DNA from: Halothece sp. PCC 7418
GTDB lineage: Bacteria; Cyanobacteriota; Cyanobacteriia; Cyanobacteriales; Rubidibacteraceae
Length of the DNA: 64,000 nt
Assembly (NCBI RefSeq): GCF_000317635.1
Contig: NC_019779.1
Location: 1,736,001 to 1,800,000, forward strand
Reading direction: 5' to 3'
A program made the position numbers and the translations under genes. Below, piece by piece: positions 37,128-46,244 of the stretch (positions are counted from its first letter, which is position 1; each line of letters begins with the position of its first letter). The notes beneath the pieces are model-generated. The model saw nothing but the letters and a program-made list of their open reading frames with translations. It was not told the origin of the DNA and did not search any database.

Positions 37128-37375
37128 GGATGTATTAATTTTTTTACAGTTGTCTTTTCAGAACTGGTTAAACGCATATAAAAATAACAAGCTCAGGGGG
37201 AGTTTACCGTTCAGTGTAACGCGACCGATCTCAACTCGGGGCTCGCTAAAATCATTGTTAAGATGAATCAATAGCGAGCAATGGTTGAACTCGGAAATAA
37301 CATCTCCATTAGAAATATCATCTTTGTTCCCATAAGACCAGCAAGATTATAAAATTATTTACAATTATTGCCCTC
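37128..37375. promoter_or_regulatory. Divergent promoter region, menA / menF
   Basis: 248 bp between two phylloquinone genes. A TATAAA element lies at 37349-37354, 22 bp before the menF ATG. I see no known riboswitch or clear operator. Confidence 0.35.
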
Positions 37376-38803
37376 ATGTCAGTGACTTCCTGCTACGCTA
37401 GAGGATTAGCCGATGATCAAAACCTGTACTCCTTATTACAAAACTGTCAGAACCGATGCGAAATCGAGAACGATTCGTTAATTGTGAGTGTGACCCAGTC
37501 GATTTCTCGGATCGATCCCCTTGCTACTTTACAACGATTTGCTTTACCCCAAAACCGAACTTTTTACTGGGAAAATCAACAAGAAAACAGCGCGATCGCG
37601 GGATGGGATACTTGTCAAGAAGAAATCATTACGAGCCCGAATCGTTTAGAACAAACCCAAGCCTTTATTGATCAATATCGAGAGAGAATTATTGAAACGG
37701 GAGAAACCAATTGTCCAGAAGTTGGGGTTAAGTTTTTAACCAGTTTCACATTTTTTCCGCTTTCCTCTTCATCTTCTCCCTTTCCGACCGCCACCATTTT
37801 TATTCCTAAATGGCAAGTCACTCGCAGCAAAGATTCCTGTTTTTTAACTTACAATTTTACGTTATCCGCGCAAACGAATCCCGCTCGCATTCAAGCGGAA
37901 ATTAAATCGAGAATTGCAGAAATTCAACAACACTCTCAGTCCCTAATTAGTTTCCCATTTCCTTTCTTTTCTCAGTCATCCCAACCCTTACAAAAAAGAG
38001 AAATTGCACAAAAATATCAGTTTAAAAAAGCGGTTGCTTGTGCGCTAAAAGATATTCAAAAGCAAGACTTGAGTAAAATTGTCTTGTCCCATCACCTTGA
38101 TGTGGTTTCGAGCTTAAGATTTGATCCTTTTTTATCGTTACATTATTTACGACAAAAACACCCCGCTTGTTACATTTTTTCTGTGGGCAATGATCAGGGA
38201 ACAACCTTTATTGGCGCAACACCAGAACGGTTATTTAGTCTTAGGAAACAGCAATTAATTAGTGATGCTTTAGCGGGATCAGCACCGAGAGGGAAAAGCG
38301 CGATCGCGGATCAAAAATTAGCTCAAACCCTTCTCAATAGTGAAAAAGAACGACGAGAACATCAAGCGGTTAGTGATTATATTAGTCAACAATTAACAGC
38401 CCTCGGATTAACCCCGCAGCGATCGCGCCGTCAACTTTTAAAACTGAATAATATCCAGCATCTTTGGACACTGATTCAAGCCGATGTTCCCAGTCAGATT
38501 CAACCCTTAGACATTATTTCCCAACTGCATCCGACTCCTGCTGTAGCTGGTGTTCCCAGCGCGATCGCCCTCGAAAAAATTAGGGATTACGAAACCTTTG
38601 ATCGCGGTCTTTATGCAGCCCCCATTGGTTGGCTGGATCTCAACGGAAACGCAGAATTTATGGTGGGAATTCGGTCTGCTATGATCAATAAAAATCATGC
38701 CCGTTTATATGCTGGTGCGGGGATTGTTGCGGGATCAAATCCTGATAAAGAACTCGCAGAAGTGCAACTAAAATTACAAGCGATGTTAAAGGCATTAAGG
38801 TAG
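37376..38803 (+). CDS. menF: Isochorismate synthase MenF
   Basis: Converts chorismate to isochorismate, first committed step of phylloquinone synthesis. The chorismate-binding domain occupies the C-terminal two thirds. It has the conserved LSGSAPRGK-type block (LAGSAPRGKS), LLNSEKERREHQAV, LHPTPAVAGVP, EKIRDYETFDRGLYAAPIGW and the end block RLYAGAGIVAGSNPDKE. The general-base lysine region KIVLSHHLDV is present. At 475 residues it is normal for cyanobacteria. The gene starts at ATG 37376 and is divergent from menA. Salicylate-type synthases are less likely given the menA partner. Confidence 0.93.
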   Translation: MSVTSCYARGLADDQNLYSLLQNCQNRCEIENDSLIVSVTQSISRIDPLATLQRFALPQNRTFYWENQQENSAIAGWDTCQEEIITSPNRLEQTQAFIDQYRERIIETGETNCPEVGVKFLTSFTFFPLSSSSSPFPTATIFIPKWQVTRSKDSCFLTYNFTLSAQTNPARIQAEIKSRIAEIQQHSQSLISFPFPFFSQSSQPLQKREIAQKYQFKKAVACALKDIQKQDLSKIVLSHHLDVVSSLRFDPFLSLHYLRQKHPACYIFSVGNDQGTTFIGATPERLFSLRKQQLISDALAGSAPRGKSAIADQKLAQTLLNSEKERREHQAVSDYISQQLTALGLTPQRSRRQLLKLNNIQHLWTLIQADVPSQIQPLDIISQLHPTPAVAGVPSAIALEKIRDYETFDRGLYAAPIGWLDLNGNAEFMVGIRSAMINKNHARLYAGAGIVAGSNPDKELAEVQLKLQAMLKALR

Positions 38804-38948
38804 TCATTAGCTCAGTCATGTTTCCTCAGAATAAATACTTGCTCAATTTTTGTTATTTGTTCCTTGTTCCTTGTTCGTTGGTGATGTTTCAAAGAACAAA
38901 TAACCAATAACCAATAACAGTAATTGACTCCTTTTGTGACTGAACTAA

Positions 38949-39980
38949 TTAAGAAGCGCGATCAAATGATTCTGTAGATTGAACCAAGTGCATTCCTGCG
39001 TCTTGAAACCGTTGAAACGCAGCATCCGCTTGTTCAGTAAAATCAGCGCCACCTGGAACAACAACGGGAGAAGTACAATCTTCTAAGAGGTAAACTTTGT
39101 TCGCCAAACTGGGATCGCGGTGTTGAATTTCTGTGAGTAAATCATCAATTGTCCAAGCCACACAATGACTCTTTGCTTGTCCTGCAATAATTAATTGATC
39201 AAAGTTTAATAATTGTTCAATTAATGCTCGATTTTCCTGTGCAATGCTATTTCCATTCTGGTCTGTCATCACTTCTGGACGTAACACTGAATAATTTTCT
39301 GTTAGCGGGTTATTCCCCTTAATTTCATATTGGGTTTGTTGTTTACGGGCGACTGTATAGAAAAACAACGCCTCTTCCACCGAAGAAACCAAACTATGAC
39401 CAATGCTTCCCAGTTTCCCGTGATAGGGCCAAATCATCAACGGATATTTTCCAATCGTATCGAGATGATGGGCATAATGGAGGGCGTAGGCTTGTAAACT
39501 TGCATAATCCCAGTTTGGAAAATTGGGAACAACCGCAGGATTGACTTTCCAAGCCCCTTTTTCGATCTCCTGATGAGAAATAATAGTTGTTGCGGGTGTC
39601 GGATGTTCTCCCTTGTCATTGACCCAAAAAATAGGATGGAAGATTTGCATCGCCACGTGAGTATCCATCGTTGCAATAATTTGGCTAAGGCGATGGAGAT
39701 TGCGATAAATGAACTCACACAGACGGATATTATCATCGATCGCGCCGTTCCCCGATCGTCCCCCCACATACAATTCAAAGCCAGGTAAACAAAAGGTATT
39801 TTGGACATCAATTAGCAGTAAGCCAATTTTAGTCTCATCTGTATTCGCAGGGGGAATTTCTAATTCTTGCGCCCAGCTTTCCGCTTTTGCAGCGCGATCG
39901 GGATAAGGAACTTGCCACACTTCTCGCACTTTCTCAGGGTTAAAAAAGGAGGGGATCGGCAACTCAGTAAAATAACTCAT
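38949..39980 (-). CDS. Isochorismatase-like cysteine hydrolase
   Basis: Member of the isochorismatase/nicotinamidase fold. The D-K-C triad is visible as LLIDVQNTF (aspartate near 57), WPYHGKLG (lysine) and IAGQAKSHCVAW (cysteine). The DTHV motif, the metal or substrate site of nicotinamidases, is present (ATMDTHVAMQIFHPIFW). At 343 residues it is much longer than plain nicotinamidases (about 200), mainly through N-terminal and central additions. Its substrate is unknown; proximity to menF does not mean it acts on isochorismate. It is monocistronic, with short AAGAACA-type repeats beyond its 3' end. Confidence 0.83.
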   Translation of the reverse strand: MSYFTELPIPSFFNPEKVREVWQVPYPDRAAKAESWAQELEIPPANTDETKIGLLLIDVQNTFCLPGFELYVGGRSGNGAIDDNIRLCEFIYRNLHRLSQIIATMDTHVAMQIFHPIFWVNDKGEHPTPATTIISHQEIEKGAWKVNPAVVPNFPNWDYASLQAYALHYAHHLDTIGKYPLMIWPYHGKLGSIGHSLVSSVEEALFFYTVARKQQTQYEIKGNNPLTENYSVLRPEVMTDQNGNSIAQENRALIEQLLNFDQLIIAGQAKSHCVAWTIDDLLTEIQHRDPSLANKVYLLEDCTSPVVVPGGADFTEQADAAFQRFQDAGMHLVQSTESFDRAS

Positions 39981-40023
39981 GATTATTTCCCTTGCTTACA
40001 AGCACTTTCTCTAACATTGTGAC

Positions 40024-40700
40024 TTAAATAGAATTCGGATCAATTCCTAGTTCCCGTAATCTTTTGGCGTAGCGTTCGGCTTTCATTTCAGCTTGGCGCG
40101 ATCGTTCTTCTGGGGTTAGAAATCGCTCTCTATTTTCGTCATACCAATACAACCATTCTCGCGTAATTTGTTCATACGTTCCTACTTCTTTTCCGATTCC
40201 TAAACCAATTGCTTCTAACCAAATAGGAGACTCATTTCCTAATAACACATACTGCTCATTTTCTAGAGAATACACCTCTAGACGGGGCTTTCTTTTCCGT
40301 TGTGGGTTATAGATAACGTAATACTGAATCCCTAAATTTTGATACAGTTCTTTTTAGCTGTGTATTCTCCGCGACGAGTTTGGGATACCACTTCTAACAC
40401 TAAAATGGGAACTCTTTTCTCTTCCCACAATACATAACTTAAACGCAAGTTTTCATCAATAATACGGGGAACGCCCACACTTAAAAACCCATCAGGAACG
40501 ATCGCGCTTTTGTCTGGGTCATAATAGATTCCCATATCCACACCAAAATACCAATCAAAGCGATCTGACCAAACCATGGCGAGGATACTTTTAAGAAGAT
40601 TCGGAATATAATTTTGTAGTTCATTATCCACAGGAGTATCGTCAGAATCAGGTAAATCTTTGGCGGTGGGGAGATTTTGTAATAAGGAATAGTCTAGCAT
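40024..40700 (-). pseudogene. Uma2-family protein (DUF820), frameshifted first copy
   Basis: Nearly identical to the next two genes but broken. A run of six T's has become five at 40351-40355, shifting frame after TAKK. The two halves (40332-40700 and 40024-40331) otherwise match the intact copies. Uma2 proteins have a PD-(D/E)xK nuclease-like fold and are very abundant in cyanobacteria; their function is unknown. This copy also lacks the AESKAQQ heptapeptides found in the others. A change this small could be a recent mutation or a sequencing error. Confidence 0.85.
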
Positions 40701-40724
40701 TGTTCTTGTTAATTTATAACTGAA

Positions 40725-41444
40725 TTATAGAGAATCAGGATCAATTCCTAGTTCTCGCAGTCTTCTCGCATAACGTTCGGCTTTAGATTCAGCTTGTTGT
40801 GCTTTAGATTCGGCTTGTTGTGCTTTAGATTCGGCTTGGCGCGATCGTTCTTCTGGGGTTAGAAATCGCTCTCCATTTTCGTCATACCAATACAACCATT
40901 CTCGCGTAATTTGTTCATACGTTCCTACTTCTTTTCCGATTCCTAAGCCAATTTCTTCTAACCAAATAGGAGACTCATTTCCTAATAACACATACTGCTC
41001 ATTTTCTAGAGAATACACCTCTAGACGGGGCTTTCTTTTCCGTTGTGGATTATAGATAACGTAATACTGAATCCCTAAATTTTGATACAGTTCTTTTTTA
41101 GCTGTGTATTCTCCGCGACGAGTTTGGGATACCACTTCTAACACTAAAATGGGAACTCTTTTCTCTTCCCACAATACATAACTTAAACGTAAGTTTTCAT
41201 CAATAATGCGGGGAACGCCCACACTTAAAAACCCATCAGGAACGATCGCGCTTTTGTCTGGATCATAATAGATTCCCATATCCACCCCAAAATACCAATC
41301 AAAGCGATCTGACCAAATCATGGCGAGGATACTTTTAAGAAGATTCGGAATATAATTTTGTAGTTCATTATCCACAGGAGTATCGTCAGAATCAGGTAAA
41401 TCTTTGGCGGTGGGGAGATTTTGTAATAAGGAATAGTCTAGCAT
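40725..41444 (-). CDS. Uma2-family protein (DUF820), second tandem copy
   Basis: A 239-residue protein with the Uma2 core: YYDPDKSAIVPDGFLSVG, VPILVLEVVSQTRRGEY with the conserved acidic residue, and YVIYNPQRKRK. The C-terminal part is a charged coiled coil with three AESKAQQ-type repeats, then ERYARRLRELGIDPDSL. It is separated by 24 bp from both neighbouring copies, and the spacers are the same, showing recent tandem duplication. Function unknown. The start MLDYSLLQNLP is shared by all copies. Possible roles as orphan nuclease or mobile-DNA associate are speculative. Confidence 0.82.
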   Translation of the reverse strand: MLDYSLLQNLPTAKDLPDSDDTPVDNELQNYIPNLLKSILAMIWSDRFDWYFGVDMGIYYDPDKSAIVPDGFLSVGVPRIIDENLRLSYVLWEEKRVPILVLEVVSQTRRGEYTAKKELYQNLGIQYYVIYNPQRKRKPRLEVYSLENEQYVLLGNESPIWLEEIGLGIGKEVGTYEQITREWLYWYDENGERFLTPEERSRQAESKAQQAESKAQQAESKAERYARRLRELGIDPDSL

Positions 41445-41468
41445 TGTTCTTGTTAATTTATAACTGAA

Positions 41469-42251
41469 TTATACAGAATCAGGATCAATTCCTAGTTCTC
41501 GCAGTCTTCTCGCATAACGTTCGGCTTTGGTTTCAGCTTGTTGTGCTTTAGATTCAGCTTGTTGTGCTTTGGTTTCAGCTTGTTGTGCTTTAGATTCAGC
41601 TTGTTGTGCTTTAGATTCAGCTTGTTGTGCTTTAGATTCAGCTTGGCGCGATCGTTCTTCTGGGGTTAGAAATCGCTCTCCATTTTCGTCATACCAATAC
41701 AACCATTCTCGCGTAATTTGCTCATACGTTCCTACTTCTTTTCCGATTCCTAAACCAATTTCTTCTAACCAAATAGGAGACTCATTTCCTAATAACACAT
41801 ACTGCTCATTTTCTAGAGAATACACCTCTAAACGGGGCTTTCTTTTCCGTTGTGGGTTATAGATAACGTAATACTGAATCCCTAAATTTTGATACAGTTC
41901 TTTTTTAGCTGTGTATTCTCCGCGACGAGTTTGGGATACCACTTCTAACACTAAAATGGGAACTCTTTTCTCTTCCCACAACACATAACTTAAACGCAAG
42001 TTTTCATCAATAATACGGGGAACGCCCACACTTAAAAACCCATCAGGAACGATCGCGCTTTTGTCTGGGTCATAATAGATTCCCATATCCACCCCAAAAT
42101 ACCAATCAAAGCGATCTGACCAAATCATGGCGAGGATACTTTTAAGAAGATTCGGAATATAATTTTGTAGTTCATTATCCACAGGAGTATCGTCAGAATC
42201 AGGTAAATCTTTGGCGGTGGGGAGATTTTGTAATAAGGAATAGTCTAGCAT
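41469..42251 (-). CDS. Uma2-family protein (DUF820), third tandem copy
   Basis: Same core as the second copy, almost residue for residue, but the coiled coil is longer, with about six AESKAQQ or AETKAQQ heptapeptides instead of three. This points to repeat expansion by slippage or recombination. I start at ATG 42251 (MLDYSLL) to agree with the sister copies; AAAGGA precedes it. An in-frame ATG 18 bases upstream would add MALKGT. It is the first gene of the array and is divergent from sat. Function unknown. Confidence 0.82.
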   Translation of the reverse strand: MLDYSLLQNLPTAKDLPDSDDTPVDNELQNYIPNLLKSILAMIWSDRFDWYFGVDMGIYYDPDKSAIVPDGFLSVGVPRIIDENLRLSYVLWEEKRVPILVLEVVSQTRRGEYTAKKELYQNLGIQYYVIYNPQRKRKPRLEVYSLENEQYVLLGNESPIWLEEIGLGIGKEVGTYEQITREWLYWYDENGERFLTPEERSRQAESKAQQAESKAQQAESKAQQAETKAQQAESKAQQAETKAERYARRLRELGIDPDSV

Positions 42252-42438
42252 TGTTCCTTTTAACGCCATGTTGAGTTAACTATTTCTAAGATAACGCTGA
42301 TTCACTGAGGAACTTTTTTTAACGGTTGAGAAGGATTAAAAAGCACTTTCTCTAACTGGGTGACGCAGAAAGTCCGTCCCTTGGTAGGATAAGAGTTTGT
42401 AACAACTTATTAAATTTAGACTCTCTTCAGAAAAATTT

Positions 42439-43608
42439 ATGAGTAATCAAAACGACGCGATCGCGCCCCACGGCGGACAACTCATTAACTGCATTCCCGA
42501 TGAAGCAGAAAAAAAAGAATTTCTCGCCCAAGCCGAGAGTTTACCGCGTATTCAACTGGATCAACGCGCCTTTTCTGACCTCGAAATGATTGCGATTGGC
42601 GGATTTAGCCCCTTGCGCGGTTTCATGGAACAAGGGGACTACGAGCGGGTCGTTGAAGATATGCACCTCGAAAACGGTTTACCCTGGTCGATTCCCGTCA
42701 CTCTCTCGGTGAGTGAAGAAGAAGCCGAACCCCTCAAAGAAGGAAGTTGGATCCGCTTAGACGATCCCAATGGACGCTTTGTTGGTGTTTTAGAGCTTAC
42801 CCAAAAATATCGTTATAACAAAGCCCACGAAGCGATCAACGTCTATCGCACCGATGAAGAAAAACATCCTGGGGTTGCGGTGATCTATCAAAAAGGCGCG
42901 ATCAATCTCGCTGGACCCGTTTGGCTATTAGAGCGCGATCCCCATCCCCTCTTCCCCAACTATCAGATTGATCCCATTCAATCCCGTGCTTTATTCCGTG
43001 AGAAAGGCTGGAAAACCATTGTTGGCTTCCAAACCCGTAACCCCATCCACCGCGCCCACGAATACATTCAAAAATGCGCCCTAGAAGTCGTTGATGGCTT
43101 ATTCTTACATCCCCTCGTTGGCGCAACCAAAAGCGATGATATCCCTGCGGATGTGCGGATGCGGTGTTATGAAATTATGCTGAATAATTACTATCCCAAA
43201 GATCGGGTAACTCTTGCCATTTACCCCGCAGCCATGCGTTATGCTGGACCCAGAGAAGCCATTTTCCACGCCCTGGTACGGAAAAACTACGGTTGTACTC
43301 ATTTCATCGTTGGGCGCGATCATGCAGGTGTTGGCGATTATTATGGCACGTATGACGCACAAGAAATTTTCAATGAGTTTGATCCCGAAGCCTTAGGCAT
43401 TACCCCGATGCGGTTTGAACACGCCTTCTACTGCAAACGCACTAAGCAAATGGCGACCAGTAAAACTAGCCCCAGTACACCAGAAGAAAGACTCCATCTT
43501 TCGGGAACCAAAGTCCGCGCCATGTTACGAGAAGGACAACTCCCCCCAGAAGAGTTTTCTCGTCCAGAGGTTGCTCAAGAGTTAGCTAAAGCCATGCAGA
43601 AAAATTAG
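42439..43608 (+). CDS. sat: Sulfate adenylyltransferase (ATP sulfurylase)
   Basis: Makes adenosine 5'-phosphosulfate from ATP and sulfate, the first step of assimilatory sulfate reduction. The nucleotide motif [11 protein letters not shown] (about 196-206) with the two histidines is intact, and [12 protein letters not shown] (about 292-303) is the second signature. [12 protein letters not shown] lies near the end. At 389 residues it is the homo-oligomeric type without an APS kinase domain. The gene is monocistronic and its stop overlaps the end of the convergent fourth Uma2 gene by 4 bp. Confidence 0.96.
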   Translation: MSNQNDAIAPHGGQLINCIPDEAEKKEFLAQAESLPRIQLDQRAFSDLEMIAIGGFSPLRGFMEQGDYERVVEDMHLENGLPWSIPVTLSVSEEEAEPLKEGSWIRLDDPNGRFVGVLELTQKYRYNKAHEAINVYRTDEEKHPGVAVIYQKGAINLAGPVWLLERDPHPLFPNYQIDPIQSRALFREKGWKTIVGFQTRNPIHRAHEYIQKCALEVVDGLFLHPLVGATKSDDIPADVRMRCYEIMLNNYYPKDRVTLAIYPAAMRYAGPREAIFHALVRKNYGCTHFIVGRDHAGVGDYYGTYDAQEIFNEFDPEALGITPMRFEHAFYCKRTKQMATSKTSPSTPEERLHLSGTKVRAMLREGQLPPEEFSRPEVAQELAKAMQKN

Positions 43609-44366
43609 AGCGCGTTCGGATCAATCCCCATTTCGCGAAGTTTAGCAGCCAGTTTGTCTTTTTCAGCTTGTGCTTGCTGAGCTTCGGTTTGGGCTTGTTG
43701 GAGTTCTGTTTGCGTCTGTTGGAGTTCCGTTTGAGCTTGTTGGAGTTCCGTTTGCGTCTGTTGGGCTAATTCCTCGCCACTGGGTAGCAAGTTACCTTCC
43801 AAATCAGACCATCGCAACCAAGTTGTTGTGACTCCGCGATAAGTGCCTTGCCAAGGATGGAGATAAAGCTGGAGGCTGTGGCAAAAATAACGCCCTTGTT
43901 CATCTCGGGTCAATGGGTCATAAGCCATTCCTGCTAAACGAAATCCAGCAAAATCTTCAGGATTAAACGGGTCATACCAGAAATACTCAGGAACTCGCAT
44001 CCGACTTTGATAAATCTCTTTTTTCGTTGTTTTATCGTAGTTGGCGGTACTCGCTGATAATAATTCAATAATGACATCAGGGGTTTTCCCTTCTTCCCAA
44101 ACCACCCAACTTTTTCGTTCCGTTTTCGGAACATCTAACACGGCAAAAAAATCAGGTCCTTTGAAGTCTTCATTTTTAAGTTGGGCAGCACTGTAATAAA
44201 TAAACATATTGCCCCCAATATAGCCATTATCTCGTTGCTCCAGCCAAGGATAAAGGACTTCAATTAATAAATCCATTTGCATTTTATGGCGTTGCGTTTC
44301 CATAGGAACTCCATCATCACAAGGTAGTTCATCTTGAGTGGGTAATTTAATTGGAGTAATCGTCAT
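43605..44366 (-). CDS. Uma2-family protein (DUF820), divergent copy
   Basis: Another Uma2-fold protein, clearly different from the tandem trio. It has FYYS-type residues ([10 protein letters not shown]), [25 protein letters not shown] with the conserved glutamate, and [16 protein letters not shown]. The C-terminus is a coiled coil of QQTQTEL and QQAQTEL heptads, then [17 protein letters not shown]. The ending I-D-P-N/D is shared with the trio. Function unknown. The coiled-coil repeats again look expandable. Its 3' end overlaps sat by 4 bp. Confidence 0.8.
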   Translation of the reverse strand: MTITPIKLPTQDELPCDDGVPMETQRHKMQMDLLIEVLYPWLEQRDNGYIGGNMFIYYSAAQLKNEDFKGPDFFAVLDVPKTERKSWVVWEEGKTPDVIIELLSASTANYDKTTKKEIYQSRMRVPEYFWYDPFNPEDFAGFRLAGMAYDPLTRDEQGRYFCHSLQLYLHPWQGTYRGVTTTWLRWSDLEGNLLPSGEELAQQTQTELQQAQTELQQTQTELQQAQTEAQQAQAEKDKLAAKLREMGIDPNAL

Positions 44367-44635
44367 CTATCAATTCCCTCCATGACAAGCTCAATCTATA
44401 GTTTTTTTTGGTTGATTCAGGTATAGCAGTGACCAGTTATAGCGCTACGCGCTGGGCAAAAGGCAAGAGGCAAGAGTTTATTATGAAAGGGTTTTAGCGA
44501 TCAGTAATGTCCTAACCCAAGTTTGTAGTGCTATATCAAAGAACAAAGAACAAAGAACAAAGAACAAAGAACAAAGAACAAAGAACAAAAATTTAAAATG
44601 TCTCTCAAGAGTCTAAGAATTACTATATTTTCATT
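44367..44635. repeat. Repeat-rich spacer with AAGAACA heptamers and a half MITE copy
   Basis: 269 bp with no gene. From 44537 about seven tandem AAGAACA-type heptamers run to about 44588. They are followed by a degenerate right end of the MITE-like repeat (AAATTTAAAATGTCTCTCAAGAG, ending TACTATA at 44631-44637). The left half is missing. GTATAGCAGTGACCAGT lies near 44420. Heptamer arrays of this kind are the STRR repeats known from cyanobacteria. Confidence 0.7.
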
Positions 44636-45571
44636 CTACAAGTTAAAACGTAAGCGCACTAAATAGCCCTTTCGGCGTATAAATAATAAAATTTCATCTG
44701 GATTTGTTGCTAAAAATGCTTGGAGAGAGTTTAAATTATCAATGCGACGGTAATTATAACCCACAATTTGATCGCCTGTTTTTAAACCCCATTGATCGGC
44801 TAAAGAGTTGGGTTCAATTTGCGTAATTTCTAACGTTTCAGGTTGAACAGTAATTCCTAAATTGACATCGCTTACTTTTGCCGTTTCTTGAAGGGGCGGT
44901 GCTGGTTGGGAGGGATTTTCAAGAAATTCACGAATGGTATTAACATGAGTTGCCATGCCAAAAGTTTGGGATTGTTCACTACTCTGAAAACGAACGATCG
45001 CGCGGTTAATTCCAATGAGTTTTCCTTCTGCATTTAACAAAGCTCCTCCTGAATCCCCTGGACTCAGTTTAAGATTAGTATAAAGGTGGCTCTCCGCTTC
45101 TATTTTTTGCAACTGACCTGTGATAAATTTGTCTAGAGAAGTTGAGGGATTATCTAAGGCATAAACTGTTTCACCAACCTCTATATTTTCTGCATCGGCA
45201 AGGGGGAGAGTGGGAAAAGTTTTGTTAGCAAGAATTTGAATCAAAGCAAGATCTTGTGCGGTATCCACAGCAATGACTTTTCCAGGATAATGAGTGCCAT
45301 CATAAGTTAAAATGCTTACTTGACCCCGTCTGGCGTTACGAATGACGTGCTCACTGGTTAAAACAATACCACTGGCTTTGATAATACTCCCAGTTCCCTT
45401 ACCGCCAACCCCTTGTAACGTCACAATGGCTGCACTAATGTCTGGAGTGAGTGTTGTTATCTCTGCTTGCGTAACACTGGTTATGGGGAGGGCTTCTACA
45501 TGGAGGACTATAGAAGTAGTCAAATGACTAGCAAGGGCAATTAATAAGCTCGGTGGTAAGAGTGATTTCAT
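44636..45571 (-). CDS. Secreted trypsin-like serine protease with PDZ domain (HtrA-like)
   Basis: Periplasmic or thylakoid-lumen protease of the HtrA/Deg type. A signal segment (MKSLLPPSLLIALASHL) precedes the protease domain, whose triad is H in LTSEHVIR, D in AQDLALIQI and S in SPGDSGGALL. A single C-terminal PDZ domain (about 225-310) has the carboxylate loop region VNLGITV and GLKTGDQIVG. At 311 residues it is shorter than standard HtrA. I prefer ATG 45571 because it gives a proper signal peptide. ATG 45598 would add nine residues and sits eight bases from a MITE-like repeat. The usual Q-linker of cyanobacterial HtrA is absent. Confidence 0.85.
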   Translation of the reverse strand: MKSLLPPSLLIALASHLTTSIVLHVEALPITSVTQAEITTLTPDISAAIVTLQGVGGKGTGSIIKASGIVLTSEHVIRNARRGQVSILTYDGTHYPGKVIAVDTAQDLALIQILANKTFPTLPLADAENIEVGETVYALDNPSTSLDKFITGQLQKIEAESHLYTNLKLSPGDSGGALLNAEGKLIGINRAIVRFQSSEQSQTFGMATHVNTIREFLENPSQPAPPLQETAKVSDVNLGITVQPETLEITQIEPNSLADQWGLKTGDQIVGYNYRRIDNLNSLQAFLATNPDEILLFIRRKGYLVRLRFNL

Positions 45572-45605
45572 GAAGGAAAGTAGAGTATAGTCATTCAAAA
45601 TGTTA

Positions 45606-45770
45606 TATAGCGTTTCCTAGTTGGTTGAGGTACGTAATGCGAGTCGGTGGATGTTCATGGTTCATGGTTCGTGGTTCATTGATTAACAACCAACAAAGAA
45701 CGAAGAACAAAGAACAAAGAACAAAGAACCAAAATTTAGAATGTACCTCATGAGATTGGGAAGTGTTATA
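45606..45770 (+). repeat. MITE-like repeat, copy 3
   Basis: 165 bp, TATAGCGTTTCCTAGTTGG to GGGAAGTGTTATA. It matches the copy at 58440 at nearly every position. The ends form an imperfect inverted repeat: TATAGC..TTCC..TGAGGTAC on the left, and the same order on the opposite strand at the right. It fills the whole divergent promoter region between the protease gene and the BLUF gene, so both may be read from or through it. Confidence 0.9.
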
Positions 45771-45809
45771 TTAAGTAATGTTAATTACCTTCCTGTGATC
45801 AAAAATAAT

Positions 45810-46241
45810 ATGGTTTTATGTCGATTGATTTATGCTAGCGAAGCTGTAGCGGGTTTGGCTTATCCAGAATTAAAAGACATTATGGAGAAGTCTGAGAAAA
45901 ATAATACGCCTGTCGGTATTACAGGAATGCTTTGCTTTGGTAATGATAAATTTTTACAAATTTTAGAGGGAGAAAGAGCGCAAGTCAGTTCCACTTATGA
46001 AAGGATTCTTCAAGATGATCGTCATTACAAAAGTGAAATTATTGAATTTGTTGAAATTGAAAGTCGGCTGTTTACAAGTTGGTCAATGAAAGTTGTGCAA
46101 ATGGGTGAACAATTTCCGAAGAAACTCAAGGAGTTGAGTCTTAAATATTCCAGTTATCCGACTTTTGATCCGACAGGAATGACTCAAACTCAATGTTTAG
46201 AATTTATGAAAGAATTGTCAGCATTTATTCGCTCTACCTAA
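45810..46241 (+). CDS. BLUF-domain blue-light photoreceptor (PixD-like)
   Basis: FAD-binding blue-light sensor with one BLUF domain and a C-terminal helical cap, like Synechocystis PixD/Slr1694 in size (143 residues) and layout. The flavin-site residues are visible: Y7 or equivalent in RLIYAS, N in RNN-like KNNTPVGITG, Q in FLQILEGE, and the W/M pair in TSWSMKVV. C-terminal KYSSYPTFDPTGM matches the PixD tail pattern. I start at ATG 45810; the frame is open upstream into the MITE, but those codons are repeat sequence. No PixE-type partner is adjacent. It is three bases upstream of an FAD oxidoreductase gene. Confidence 0.92.
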   Translation: MVLCRLIYASEAVAGLAYPELKDIMEKSEKNNTPVGITGMLCFGNDKFLQILEGERAQVSSTYERILQDDRHYKSEIIEFVEIESRLFTSWSMKVVQMGEQFPKKLKELSLKYSSYPTFDPTGMTQTQCLEFMKELSAFIRST

Positions 46242-46244
46242 ATC

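Noticed and set aside
44537-44588. Tandem AAGAACA array considered as a CRISPR-like repeat
   Set aside because: Units are seven bases with no spacers; it is a short tandem repeat. No CRISPR array or cas gene was seen in the window.
45741-45809. Longer N-terminus for the BLUF protein
   Set aside because: The extra codons are MITE sequence and known BLUF proteins begin a few residues before the RLIYAS motif.
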